Below are positions 11,644 to 22,358 of a stretch of 64,000 nucleotides of DNA, one piece after another. Source of the stretch: Owenia fusiformis (Eukaryota; Annelida; Polychaeta; Sabellida; Oweniidae). The stretch is taken from assembly GCA_903813345.2 (NCBI GenBank), contig CAIIXF020000010.1, positions 18,301,181 through 18,365,180 on the forward strand. Direction: 5' to 3'. Position 1 is the first letter of the stretch, and every line of letters starts with the position of its first letter. The notes under the pieces are model-generated. The model ran no database searches and was not told where the DNA came from. It saw only the letters and a program-made list of their open reading frames with translations. Position numbers and translations under genes: made by a program.

Positions 11644-12520
11644 CACTCCCCTCCATAAATTTGGCAACCTTTTTCCCCCATTGAACTACGTGTTAAAGCC
11701 TCTTTACCTTTGAATTTTTATTTACTTAACCTGCGATGAAAATACTTATACTATTGATGGAAACGTAATTTGACTTTAATTCCAATACCTCCAAATTTTC
11801 TCAATTTTTTTTCCTCAATTACAATAGGTCGAAAATTGATGATAAATTTGATGAATTTTTGAAAATCGACATTCCCATGTTAACCAATGGGAAATGGTAG
11901 GTTTGCCGCAAGTCATATGACAGAATATCCACCCATCCGAGTCCTTGCAAAAAATACGAGTTAGGCAGGCAATTGAATTTGCTAACTTTATTTAACAAAA
12001 AATTGATATGTTTCTTCAGGTTAAACAAAGTTATAGTGCTTTAAAGTCAAAATTGTTTTTCAAAAAACCTCTCCCATTGAAATAACACAGGAGGCAAAAA
12101 AATCATTTTCAAAAATGACTTTGAAGCGCTGTAACTTTAATATTCATCAAATAAACTAAACACTTAGCGTTCAAAAAAGTTAGACAATTCAATTTTCTAT
12201 ATAAAAATATTTTTTGCTGAATCTTTTACTGAAAAGATATCCTGATTTCTGATTTGCCTCGAACCCTTCATTTCTCATTGGATTACATGGGAATGACGAT
12301 TTTCAAAAATTCATCAAATTTATCATCAATTTGTGACCTATTGTAATTGAGGAAAAAAATTGAGAAAATTTGGAGGTATTGGAAATAAAGTCAAGTTACG
12401 TTTCCATCAATATTATAAGTTATTTCATCGCCGGTTAAGTGAATAAAAATTCAAACCTAAAGAGGCTTTAACACGTAGTTCAATGGGGGAAAAAGGTTGC
12501 CAAACTTATGGAGGGGAGTG
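11644..12520. mobile_element. Foldback (long-TIR) DNA transposon, TA-flanked, 877 bp
   Basis: Starts CACTCCCCTCCATAAATTT and ends with its inverse, with TA on each side (11642-11643, 12521-12522). The first about 250 bp are repeated in inverse at the other end at roughly 90 percent identity by eye. The middle is also inverted (AAAGTTATAGTGCTTTAAAG near 12020 against its inverse near 12120), so the whole element is one large palindrome. No transposase frame. Most like a non-autonomous Tc1/mariner-type element. Confidence 0.88.
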
Positions 12521-12522
12521 TA

Positions 12523-13140
12523 CGTACCATTTAGTTGAATTTTCAAGTACAGTGTTATTTACAGTATATGTTTAGATGTTTTAATAAATATATATTATAA
12601 CTTGATTTTGAAAATTTAACTTAATTTTAAAATTTATCATGCCAGAACCCATGCTTCTTTATAATTTTTTTATGTCAATTTTGTAAATTTTATGTCAATT
12701 TTTTTTTTATTTCTTTTTTATGTCTAAATTAAGAGATAAGGTAAACGTATAATGGTTTTCGATTTGTTTTTCTCATTCATACTCGCTTTAATTGATAATG
12801 GGCCATACATAAGACATACTTGGGTCGGTAAATGGATGTGCATATGCATAATATATTAAGTGTCAAAATATTAGGTCAAAATAGCACTTTTGAACTGCAA
12901 AATCTTCACTTATACTTTGTCCTAAAAGATCCGATGTTATCGGACTTCGGACCCGATGTGATCGACGAGTGATATTATAAAGATCCGAAAATATCTTGAG
13001 TAAATTAGGATCTCAGAATCCGAACATTACTTGAGTAAAATCTGTTGAGATCCGATTATATCGTCGAGTTTATGACGTCCTGATAAAAAAATAAACATAC
13101 AATCTGCATCATTCATGTGAATCATTTTGTTGTGAACAAT
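12523..13140. other. AT-rich spacer with a GATCCGA cluster
   Basis: Between 12925 and 13080 the words GATCCGA/TCGGA, ATCTTGAGTAAA and ATCGWCGAGT recur in both orientations, suggesting a decayed inverted-repeat element. Similar words (CTCGGTGGTAG, ATAATCGGGTC) occur at about 14115-14190. No gene is seen. Confidence 0.4.
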
Positions 13141-13142
13141 AA

Positions 13143-13364
13143 ATGAAACTGAAAAATATGGCCATCACCAGTTACCACTGCACATCGAAACATTGTATTT
13201 CAGGTCCTCGGTACAAATGCTTCCACTGTAGTTATAAATCACACGAGATGGATGACTTTGTGGTCCACTTCAGTCAGCACCATCCATTACTGAGTATTAA
13301 AATATTCTTTGGGATATACAATATGTGTTCCCTTGGTTCCTATGAGCCCTCGGGAGGAACATAA
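13143..13364 (+). other. Possible C2H2 zinc-finger fragment
   Basis: An ATG-initiated 73-residue frame includes YKCFHCSYKSHEMDDFVVHF then SQHH, which fits C-x2-C-x12-H-x3-H, the classic C2H2 finger. The frame then runs into a repeat-like sequence (about 13305-13400) related to the GGGATATACAATAT palindromes near 63.5 kb, so the 3' half is probably not host coding. It may be one exon of an undetected gene or a transposon remnant. No clear splice partners were found. Confidence 0.3.
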
Positions 13365-13829
13365 TCCCCTATGTATATCTGATGGATACTATTTTTTCAT
13401 TGGTTTTGAATTTAGCACCGAAAATGGTTTGACAAATAACTTCTTTGCATTGAACTGCAAAGAATATAGTTCCAAGCAGTATGTGCTTTTTAAATGTTTT
13501 ATGCAGTCATTTTGTATAACACCTGTTCAGTTTGAGTAAATAATTAAGTTTTTGAATAATTTAAAACATTGCAACGAGTGCGAAGGACCAAATGTCGTAC
13601 CAAAATCTTTGGACTATGATCAGATAGAATAGAAGTGATCATCGACAATGAATTACAGTAGCCGCTGCCTAGCGCATTTTGCATTATAGGCTAGCATTTC
13701 AAGTTATACATAAAACAAAAATTAGAGAATGCGAGTGAGTAAGTGCCAGTAAGCTTTAATGCCAACAGTTAATCATGAAGAAGTGAATTAAGTTTTACTA
13801 GAAACGAATTCAACAAACTTTTCTTTTAA

Positions 13830-14252
13830 TCAGAATCCTTTCCAAGTGAAAGGAAATTTTGAAAAATTAAAGAGATTCAATTTTTTCTTGTCCACTGAGT
13901 GGGGTCCACATGTCAGGTTGTACTGTTCGAGGGATTCTTCAAGTTGTGTTCTTTGAGTAGAATGGCGCTTGCAATGCAGAATTAAATGTTTTTGGGTTGC
14001 ACTCTTACCATAGACACATAGGAAATTATGGTGATTCAAGTGTAAGAATGAATTCAATGTTTTAAAGAACTTTGCCGGAAACAGACGTTGACGTATAGTG
14101 CTGGTTTTACTCACGGTATAGTCGGAATTGCTCGGTGGTAGCTTCGGGTCCTGTATAATCGTACTCGTGACATAATCGGGTCTTTCATTTTCAACTTTCA
14201 CCGGTGATTTCAATGATATGCAACGTATGGCCGTGAAATAAATATGATACAT
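13830..14252 (-). pseudogene. LINE-like C-terminal fragment
   Basis: A 140-codon minus-strand frame contains FLCVYGKSATQKHLILHCKR followed by HSTQRTQLEESLEQYNL. The C...H-x4-C...R-x2-L layout is the zinc-knuckle-like tail that follows reverse transcriptase in several LINE families. Nothing upstream on the minus strand looks like the polymerase. It lies downstream of the P-element-like gene on the same strand but shares no motif with it. Confidence 0.4.
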
Positions 14253-14259
14253 TTACACC

Positions 14260-15380
14260 TATTGTATCTTTGAATCGAATGAAGTAAAGACAGCCATGGT
14301 TGTTACTTATTCAAGATGTAAATCATCATTCAAATATTTAGAAGTTGAATTTAGCGATTGGATAGTAAACATTGCGCTAAGTACTCATTATTTTGCAAAC
14401 ATGAGTGCCTGGAACAATAACTTTATCAGTTACACACAATTCTGTGTTTTATCTGTTTCTCATATTGAGAAATTCAAGATATAAACAAACGTTTATAACT
14501 TAACCCCTACATTTTCAGACATCTTCGGGTCTTTGCTCGGCGGTAGGTTGTATATACACGGGTACTCTTTCCCCTCGTGTATAGCAGTAGCTCGCTCATG
14601 CAAAGTAATATCCCTAATTTTGTATTCCTTGTTTAAAGCTCAAAATAAATATAGGACAATCAGTGAAATCATCTTGTCAACAGAATGAATTATTGGGTCA
14701 TCATTGGTAATTTTTGTAATTTCATGAAAGCCAACGGATAATGAAACACATTTCTTTTGTAGTTTTAAAGGGGCAATAAGGAATGTAGAGAAAATAGGAA
14801 AGTTTTTTCATTTTTTCTGAGCTATCAAGGCAACATTTGGTTTAACATCTTCTTTGACATACCTATTTTCTTAAAATGTATGGATAAATTATCAATTTCA
14901 GCATTAAGAAGTGTAAATTCAGTTCAAAGCTTCAAAAAGGGGACTTTCACTTTTATATTTTTAAGATCCACCATGTTTCAAGAGGAATATCAGCTAAAAT
15001 AATGTTTATCTATGGGGTTTCTTTGTAGATAATAAAAATAGATGTTAGTCTTGATGAAATATCCAAACTTAAATATATTTTGACACTGGTCTATGATCGT
15101 TGAATGACCCCTCTGCACTAATTATTGCACCTTTAAGTTTAAAATATTTTACATTGTTACAGTCTTTGGAGGATCGTAAAGTACTTAATGTTATGTAAAC
15201 TCAACCTTGGGTGGAAATAAAAAGCAATGCTAACATTGGTATCACATGAAGGCCAATATTATATAATTTTATTTTATTATTATGTATTCATTATATTATT
15301 ATGCATTCATGTATTTATTTTGTACAGATGTCGTGAACTTTTACCGGTCTGTAAATATTTGTTGTATGTTTTGGTCTCAT
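14260..15380. other. Spacer downstream of the P-element-like gene
   Basis: Contains a CTCGGCGGTAGGTT word near 14535 shared with about 10568, plus AT-rich sequence. No gene is recognised; the rest of the transposase domain was looked for and not seen. Confidence 0.4.
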
Positions 15381-15382
15381 TC

Positions 15383-18300
15383 TTAGTATATGTCAATAAA
15401 CTCGTCAAAACGAGTAGAACTATTGTTTGTATCATGACGTAATTGCCGCAGAGTTAAGAGGTGGAGGGTGTGACGTAATTTATTGGGATAGTGACATACA
15501 AAATTGCTATTTCCTGCTGTTTTAAAAAAAGCACGTGAATATGCAGATCCATCGCAGACTGAATAAAGAATTTGCATGGTTTCTTTGTCATTGAGTTCAA
15601 TTTTACTCAGGCATTGGATCACTTGCCATAGCATTGCATCAATTTTCATATGGTTAACCCTTGCCACTGGAAATGAAGCTACGGGCCAACAAAAATCTCC
15701 CTCAATACTGGTGAAGAAAAATTGACATATCATGGTAGCTAGTTTATTTTTTTCAGGGATAGTTTGATCATCTGTTGTTGAAGATTGTGTGGAAAAACAA
15801 TGAGATGATTGTGAACTAGATTGTGACTCTTCATTTACTTGGGAGGATTCTTGAGAGGATTTTGTTTCATGGGTTTCATGGATGTTGCAAAGGTATTCTT
15901 CTGGAATGTTCAAGTTTTCAAAACCTACTAAATTTCCTGTTCGCTTATTGATACATAATCCTTTCTTAATTATTATCTCATCAAAATGAATACCGCCGAC
16001 ACCCTTGCATTTTCTTCGTTTAATTTCCTGAACCATTTTAGAAATGTTTTCAAGATTAATTGGGTCAGAGTTACATGATTGCTGCCTATATTGTTTGATG
16101 GTGTTCCATCTTGGAATTGGAAGGATGTTACTTATTGCATCGTAGCCACTCTCTTTACACTGATTTGCAATGCGGCAACACCATTTTATTGTCAAGGGAC
16201 TATATCGCATACCTTTAGGACGTGGTTTCTTTTTCTCTTTTGTTAATTTTCCCTTTGATCTTTCAAATTGGGTTTCTTGTCTTTGTAGGGATAGCATAGA
16301 ATCTTGTAAGATATGAAAGAGAATGGAATCAGATGACAACCATTTATTTGCTATTGCTGTGTCTACCATTTGACCAAGTTGAGATGCATTGACCTTGAAA
16401 TTAGCTGGAGCATTAACACGATTAGATCTTTGCTCTCGTAGGAGCCTATTGGCATAAACTACCTTTTTAGTAAGATTCATGTTCTCTTTTTTCAGGGATC
16501 TCGATTTCTCAAGTATTTCCTGGTATGAGAGGAATACATTTGGCGTATTGATGTTTGTATGGTCCGAGCCTCTCAGAAGATATCTAAGAGTGTTACGATG
16601 AGCCTCATAGCAATGCTTGCACAATGTGGTATGGACAGACTTAACTTTATATTCACAACATTTGGTTCTTATCCTTGAATGATTTCCAATTGTTTCAAAA
16701 GTTAACTTGTCAAATGTTTTTCCTTGATTCACTCTTGATTGAAATTCTTTGATAATTTCACCATCTGTGATGCCAGTGCATATTTGAATATTGTCTGTCA
16801 TTGGCAAAACATAATCAGAAATTACAGTTGACAGAGATTTCACATTGTTTGTAAGGTGACTTGGTATACGAAAATTGTCAATCTCAGATTTTTGTATATG
16901 AATTGCACAATTCCATGAATTTTCAAGTTTGGATATGTACACATCAAAGTGGGAAAATTTATCAACATGCTTTGTCATTTTTATTTGATTTGCAGATATA
17001 AGAGCCATACTCCAAGGTTTACCTATTAGAGAAAGGCAGAGCTCTGTGATGACATTTATACAAGAGAATTCAAGTGGATCAGTGGCTGATTCAATCCGCA
17101 GACTAAGCAACTTCTCACAGATACCTGTCTCTGATTTAGATTGATAGGAGGTGGAGTTAGGGTCATTCGATTGTGTAACAAACAACGGTTTATCAACTGA
17201 TTGCTGTTCAAATGAGGTCTGCTGCGCCTTTTCTGGAGAAGGCATATCATTTATCTCAGCTCCACTTGGATGTGACATCTTGGATATTGAACATTGTTCT
17301 TTCAATGGCACGGACAGATCATCAATTAATGAGTCTAATTTGTTAGAGGTTTTGATGAGCTCAAGAAAGTAGGACTCGCACTTTGAACAGGCATAACCTG
17401 CAATTTCAAGACTTGATGAAGATTCAGTTTTGCCAGTTGTATTTGGATCAATACTATATGTACAAGGGCATGAAATCGTTTTTCCAGAAATGTTTAATAC
17501 ATGGCTATGACATGCACTCGATGTTAAGGTGTATGTTTCATTGCAATGCAAACATTGACTTTTGGTAAATTGTCTACTACAGGCTTGTTTTGTATGCCTA
17601 AATCGCTTAGATTGCTTGTGTGGTTGACGACTATAATGAGCATTACAGATTTTTAAATTACCAGCATCATCAGTTGTGAAGTTTTGGTCAATATCAATTT
17701 CATACAAGCCATTCAGCGTTTTCAATGTGCGACTACCTTCATTAGTACAGTGCAAAATGCAGCATCGACTTCCCCCTGTATTTGTTATGTTTCTGTTTAT
17801 TGTCTGGTTGATGTCAATACTATCCTGATCAGATTCAACGAGATTGTCATCTAACACTGACTGACTATGCTTTCTAACAAAAGCTTCAACATACTTGTCG
17901 TAGTTGATGGTGGAACAAGTTGATGTTTTATTTTCAAATGTTGCCCTTGGTGACTTTTTACAGAACAGGCATATTTTCTTTCTCTGGGTGTAGAAGGTGT
18001 TAATACTGATAAATACTATGAGTATTGTGTCAAAAAAGAGTGACATTGTATCATATGATTCATTTTGACAGACCCAGTTTAATGCAATTGTGAAGAACAA
18101 ACACATCATTTCTGTGTGAAACGTTTGGAGAACTGCCCTGTACAGAATTACACAGAACAAAATCAAAATTGTTATGACTTGTAGTTCTCGTGGCATTCCA
18201 AAATACTCAGTGACAAATAGTATCCAGATAAGGATGGTCGAGAGAAAGTGTTCAAAAGAGGAGCATTTGTATTTCAGTAATTCTTTGGTGTCATCAATGT

Positions 18301-18835
18301 CTCTGTTGATGTATTGGCGAAGTCCTAGTATCAAAACATCAAGGGCAAGATAGAATACTGCACTAGGAGAACAAATAATTTCTCTGAATGTATCGATTAG
18401 GCGCAGAATCCATAGTTTGGTGTGCTTTACTAATGTAAACAAAAGGCCTACCCGTGGTTCACTATCGCAGGTAATTGAATCAGACTTGTCTTGTTTGGGA
18501 GGAATTTTGATCTTTGATTTCCACTGGTTTAGTCTCATGATTCTGTTAAGGTTCATACGCACAATGCATTTTCTCAATGGAATAGGCCTAACTGATCTGG
18601 AGTGGTGTTTATTAGTTCTGAATTTAAAAAAAGCCCAAAATGGTAATATCGGTTCAGGCAGTTTACTTTGACCTTTTGGTTTGCTATTGGAGGGATTTGT
18701 GAGGAAGAATCCGAAGACTGCACAGAATAAGTGCCAGAACAATATGGGTGGTATGGGAACTAAACACATGAGATCTAATATTGCAAAATAAATGAGCAAA
18801 GTCAGAGATATAAATGTTGGTTTATGATAAGCCAT
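15383..18835 (-). CDS. P-element-type transposase-derived protein with THAP-like zinc region and multi-span N-terminus
   Basis: One uninterrupted exon of 1150 codons. The ATG at 18835 (MAYHKP) is used because the frame upstream runs into a splice-bounded leader. Residues about 5-50 and 190-310 hold six or more hydrophobic spans, unusual for a transposase. A C-x2-C pair follows (CLFC). At about 358-402 is a THAP-like run (CCILHC ... ICNAHYS, C-x3-C...C-x2-H). Then come CLHC/CPC clusters and a spacer. At about 875-915 RYSPLTIKWCC...LPIPRWNTIKQY matches the P-element/THAP9 segment before the RNase-H fold. GGIHFDEIIIKKGL (about 947-960) and YSVCDGSAYSRAFF (about 1090-1104) fit its first two acidic blocks. 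The frame stops soon after, so the last catalytic acid and C-terminal part appear absent. It is either a truncated transposon copy or a co-opted gene. A long Ser/Gln-rich insert lies between the acidic blocks. Confidence 0.7.
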   Translation of the reverse strand: MAYHKPTFISLTLLIYFAILDLMCLVPIPPILFWHLFCAVFGFFLTNPSNSKPKGQSKLPEPILPFWAFFKFRTNKHHSRSVRPIPLRKCIVRMNLNRIMRLNQWKSKIKIPPKQDKSDSITCDSEPRVGLLFTLVKHTKLWILRLIDTFREIICSPSAVFYLALDVLILGLRQYINRDIDDTKELLKYKCSSFEHFLSTILIWILFVTEYFGMPRELQVITILILFCVILYRAVLQTFHTEMMCLFFTIALNWVCQNESYDTMSLFFDTILIVFISINTFYTQRKKICLFCKKSPRATFENKTSTCSTINYDKYVEAFVRKHSQSVLDDNLVESDQDSIDINQTINRNITNTGGSRCCILHCTNEGSRTLKTLNGLYEIDIDQNFTTDDAGNLKICNAHYSRQPHKQSKRFRHTKQACSRQFTKSQCLHCNETYTLTSSACHSHVLNISGKTISCPCTYSIDPNTTGKTESSSSLEIAGYACSKCESYFLELIKTSNKLDSLIDDLSVPLKEQCSISKMSHPSGAEINDMPSPEKAQQTSFEQQSVDKPLFVTQSNDPNSTSYQSKSETGICEKLLSLRIESATDPLEFSCINVITELCLSLIGKPWSMALISANQIKMTKHVDKFSHFDVYISKLENSWNCAIHIQKSEIDNFRIPSHLTNNVKSLSTVISDYVLPMTDNIQICTGITDGEIIKEFQSRVNQGKTFDKLTFETIGNHSRIRTKCCEYKVKSVHTTLCKHCYEAHRNTLRYLLRGSDHTNINTPNVFLSYQEILEKSRSLKKENMNLTKKVVYANRLLREQRSNRVNAPANFKVNASQLGQMVDTAIANKWLSSDSILFHILQDSMLSLQRQETQFERSKGKLTKEKKKPRPKGMRYSPLTIKWCCRIANQCKESGYDAISNILPIPRWNTIKQYRQQSCNSDPINLENISKMVQEIKRRKCKGVGGIHFDEIIIKKGLCINKRTGNLVGFENLNIPEEYLCNIHETHETKSSQESSQVNEESQSSSQSSHCFSTQSSTTDDQTIPEKNKLATMICQFFFTSIEGDFCWPVASFPVARVNHMKIDAMLWQVIQCLSKIELNDKETMQILYSVCDGSAYSRAFFKTAGNSNFVCHYPNKLRHTLHLLTLRQLRHDTNNSSTRFDEFIDIY

Positions 18836-18852
18836 AGCTTGTTCTATATTTA

Positions 18853-19600
18853 CCTTGAAAGAAATGAGAAGTGATGAGAACTGAAGCCTAGTGCTGTAGT
18901 GATAGAGATAGAGCAAGAGAGTGTTCTGAAAATATAAAATAATAATACCACTTTATGCCTTTTATTTATAAAATCAACACAGTGTAATATCTAATAATAT
19001 TGTAAAAAATAAACATATAATCTAATATGTTGCATGTACAAACATTGTTTATAATCACCTATCTTGTTTATATATTTACCTCAATGAGTGAAAGTGAAAG
19101 TGTAGGCTTGTGAGAGTGACACCGGGTGAGTGACAAAGCAGATGAAGATAGAGTAGACAGAGAGGGTGGTGATGATTCTGAAAAGATAAAATAATATCAA
19201 TTTATGCCTGTTATTGTTAATAAACTCAAAATAATATGTCATGTACAAACATTGTTTATAATCACCTATCTTGTTTATATATTTACCTCAATGAGTGAAA
19301 GTGAAAGTGTAGGCTTGTGAGAGTGACACTGGGTGAGTGACAAAGCAGATGAAGATAGAGTAGACAGAGAGGGTGGTGATGATTCTGAAAAGATAAAATA
19401 ATATCAATTTATGTCTGTTATTGTTAATAAACTCAAAATAATATGTCATGTACAAACATTGTTTATAATCACCTATCTTGTTTATATATTTACCTCAATG
19501 AGTGAAAGTGAAAGTGTAGGCTTGTGAGAGTGACACCGGGTGAGTGACAAAGCAGATGAAGATAGAGTAGGCAGAGAGGGTGGTGATGATTCTGAAAAGA
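18853..19600 (-). repeat. Tandem array of about 207-bp units, each with a splice-flanked leader exon
   Basis: Three near-identical units (starting at about 19036, 19242 and 19450) and a diverged fourth next to the coding region. On the minus strand each unit has TCTTTTCAG / exon / gtaaatat. The three good exons are 19494-19591, 19287-19384 and 19080-19177, each exactly 98 nt. The fourth acceptor at 18925 leads straight into the coding exon, and its old donor-like site at 18853 lies 18 bases before the ATG. They are probably alternative 5' UTR exons. Since 98 is not a multiple of 3, including one or more would shift any upstream reading frame. Confidence 0.8.
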
Positions 19601-20371
19601 TAAATAATAGGCCTATCATTTATGTTGATTTCGGCTATGTCTTTGACTGTATATTTACATGCATAAGTAGGTCCTATTTAATGGACCCTAGGGTGATATT
19701 ATATGTAGAGAAATATTGAACACATTTAAATATTAAGTACCATGGGTTGGGCTGCTGGAGAAGACATATATGTACATGCAAACTATTGTACATTAGCCTA
19801 GTATTTAATTGAGCCTAGTACAAAGAATGAAACATACATGCAAAATATATAAGCAAGGGAATGTTCAATAAAGCTGACATGCAATGCAACAAACTGGCAA
19901 TGTGTCATTGAGACAAGTATGACTACAACTAGGCTATATAAAAATTTTACTCTATCGATTTATAGATGTCACTCCTGCAATCCCAATTTCTTAGAATGCA
20001 CTCAGTTGAACTTGCCCGATAGCCCCCCTGTTCATAGCAACGAATAGCGTCGTTGACAAATGTTTCTAAGTCTAGATATGTAGATAGGCTCTAGATACTA
20101 AAATAAACATATGAGTATGATAGAAAGACAGTTGCAGTGTTTTTGTATCATCGAAATAAATGTAGTGCAATATAGGCCCTAAATGGATTTTCGCGGCAAA
20201 TTTTCGGATTTCAAAATTTGCAAATTAAAACATCAAATGATGAATGTATTTGACATAGACTTAAATGAATAACTAATGAAATCAAAACATAAATATGTTA
20301 TGCATATTGTCATAGTTTTTAATTAAACGGTTATGTTCATGGTGTGTAATAAAAAAAGAATTTATACTCAC

Positions 20372-20445
20372 CACTGAAATGCACACGTACTTGTTGTATG
20401 TATGAGTGAAGCAGAGGATGTGCGATGAACGAAACTATTTTACAT
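20372..20445 (-). other. Possible first non-coding exon of the P-element-like gene
   Basis: On the minus strand a good donor (TTTCAGTG/gtgagta) ends at 20372, about 780 bp upstream of the first leader exon. The 5' limit is not defined. It is supported only by the donor match and position. Confidence 0.3.
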
Positions 20446-22358
20446 GAACGTGTATATCGTTCCCGGGAACATATTTACCATCAAATAAAAGAAAGAAGAT
20501 ATGTATGTTATCTTTAGTACTTTTATTACATTATGTGCATATTATTATGCCTTACAAAATGTTAACTATCTTATTTTCAAACAATACAGAAACAATCTTA
20601 AAAATAGCCCAAATTCCCGGGAAAATGTAACGTGAAAACGAAAAATATTTTGTAGTAAATACACTTTAAACGCCTTGATGAAGAAATATACTTTGATTTG
20701 AAATTTTATTTTTCGATAATTGGTTACCCATATATATGGAAAGTAATAATTAACAAAAATATTAATAAAATATCCAGTATTAATAGAAATACAGTCGTGT
20801 GAAGTGAAGACTCGCATCGTAAATGATCACGTCAGAAAGGTGGACAGTCCATGTCTACACAATGCTACGAGAGAGAATAAACAGAGAACATTCCTATTTT
20901 GTATACGGTCTGAAAGAATATATAATCAGGAACATGCTCGTTCAAAAATCATAGAATTTGGTTCAGTATTGATCAAGTAGCAAGTATTTTAGTGTACAGT
21001 ATTCTTTATTTTTTAGCGCGATCGCGTCATTTCAATATTGACGCGACAAATAGAGCGGCTGCTCCTATGTGGGGAGACAGGCTATCGAAAGCGCATCGGC
21101 CAAATCGCTGTCGTTTGCGACGTCAAACACAGAAGACAGCGGCCCCCTGGTGACGGGAGAGAAATTAGGGAGTAGTGCGCATATGATAAGATAGTAATGG
21201 GAGACTATTTGTCATTAGCTGGACCCTCCAGTCTCCATACGAGTGTTGATCATACTAGTGTAGAAATATGCACGAGGTTTTTTATTTGCTACAGGTCCCT
21301 TGATTTTGGGTTACTATTGTAACCATTTTCGTGAATGAGATATTTCAATTAGCTCTAAAATTGCGAAATGTTATTGTACACGATGTTATCCATCCAATGT
21401 CTGATTTAATCAAAGGTTGTGCTTCACTATTTGTTTTAAATGACCTTTAGTCTCAAAAGCGCGAGACTCAAACGAAGTACTGTAAAGTATCATGTACAGT
21501 ATCATGCGGTATTATGTGACGTTTTCGTGTAAAATACAAATTGCATATCTCATTTTCAATTCAGATATTCTCAACATTTCTGAAAAAGGTATTAGTAAAG
21601 ATTTCAAGAGAAATCCTTGGAGCGAATATTTACTACTAAATTAAAATGTATTTAGCTCTTTCTCAATATTATAAACATAATACTCATTTCCAGATTATAG
21701 CTTATGCAAATGTGCTAGAAATACGTAGTTTCCCTTATTAGATCTAGCTGACAGAACACTCTTTAATTTGTGATTTTAGCTCATAGGGATAATTTTCTAC
21801 AAACTTTTTTTTATAACTTAAATTCCAGCTGTGATTTCATTGATGAAGCAAAATAATTTAAAATCACATTTTTATTCAATGGAATCAGTAGAATAAAAAA
21901 TGAGAAAAATCCTCGGACGCGCATTTATCTCTATGGTGCATAAAACGTTACAAAGTTGAGATGTTCCTTAGCCTTGGGTTAGGCCTATGAAATTCGACCA
22001 AACTGTCGTAGAATAGTGAATGGCCACTCCTTAAAAAAGAATTGCCAAAGGGAAAATTTTTTTCTCTCGCACATGGCCTTCCACGTGGCATGTTCCTTAA
22101 ACACTGTTTCGTAAACGTAACCCGACATTACTCAGTTTACAGAACTAATAAAAAAGCTATTGCTTCTATGGACACACTATCCAAAAATCCGGAAGCTGCT
22201 TGAAACCAACAAATAATTTGTTTCCTCCAGCTCATTAGAATACAAAGCTCGTGTTTGTCATTTCAATATATGCTGCCGAAAGAGCGCGTACTTTGTAAAT
22301 ATCATTAATTAGTGATATGTTTCATTTCAATGGTCCACTCTGAGAAAAGGATTTCAGC
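20446..22358. other. Intergenic region between divergent genes
   Basis: Head-to-head spacer between the P-element-like gene (-) and the mucin-like receptor gene (+). About 21010-21160 is locally CpG-rich (GCGCGATCGCGTCA, GACGCGACA, GCATCGGCC) against an AT-rich background and is a reasonable regulatory segment. No coding exon is seen. Confidence 0.45.
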
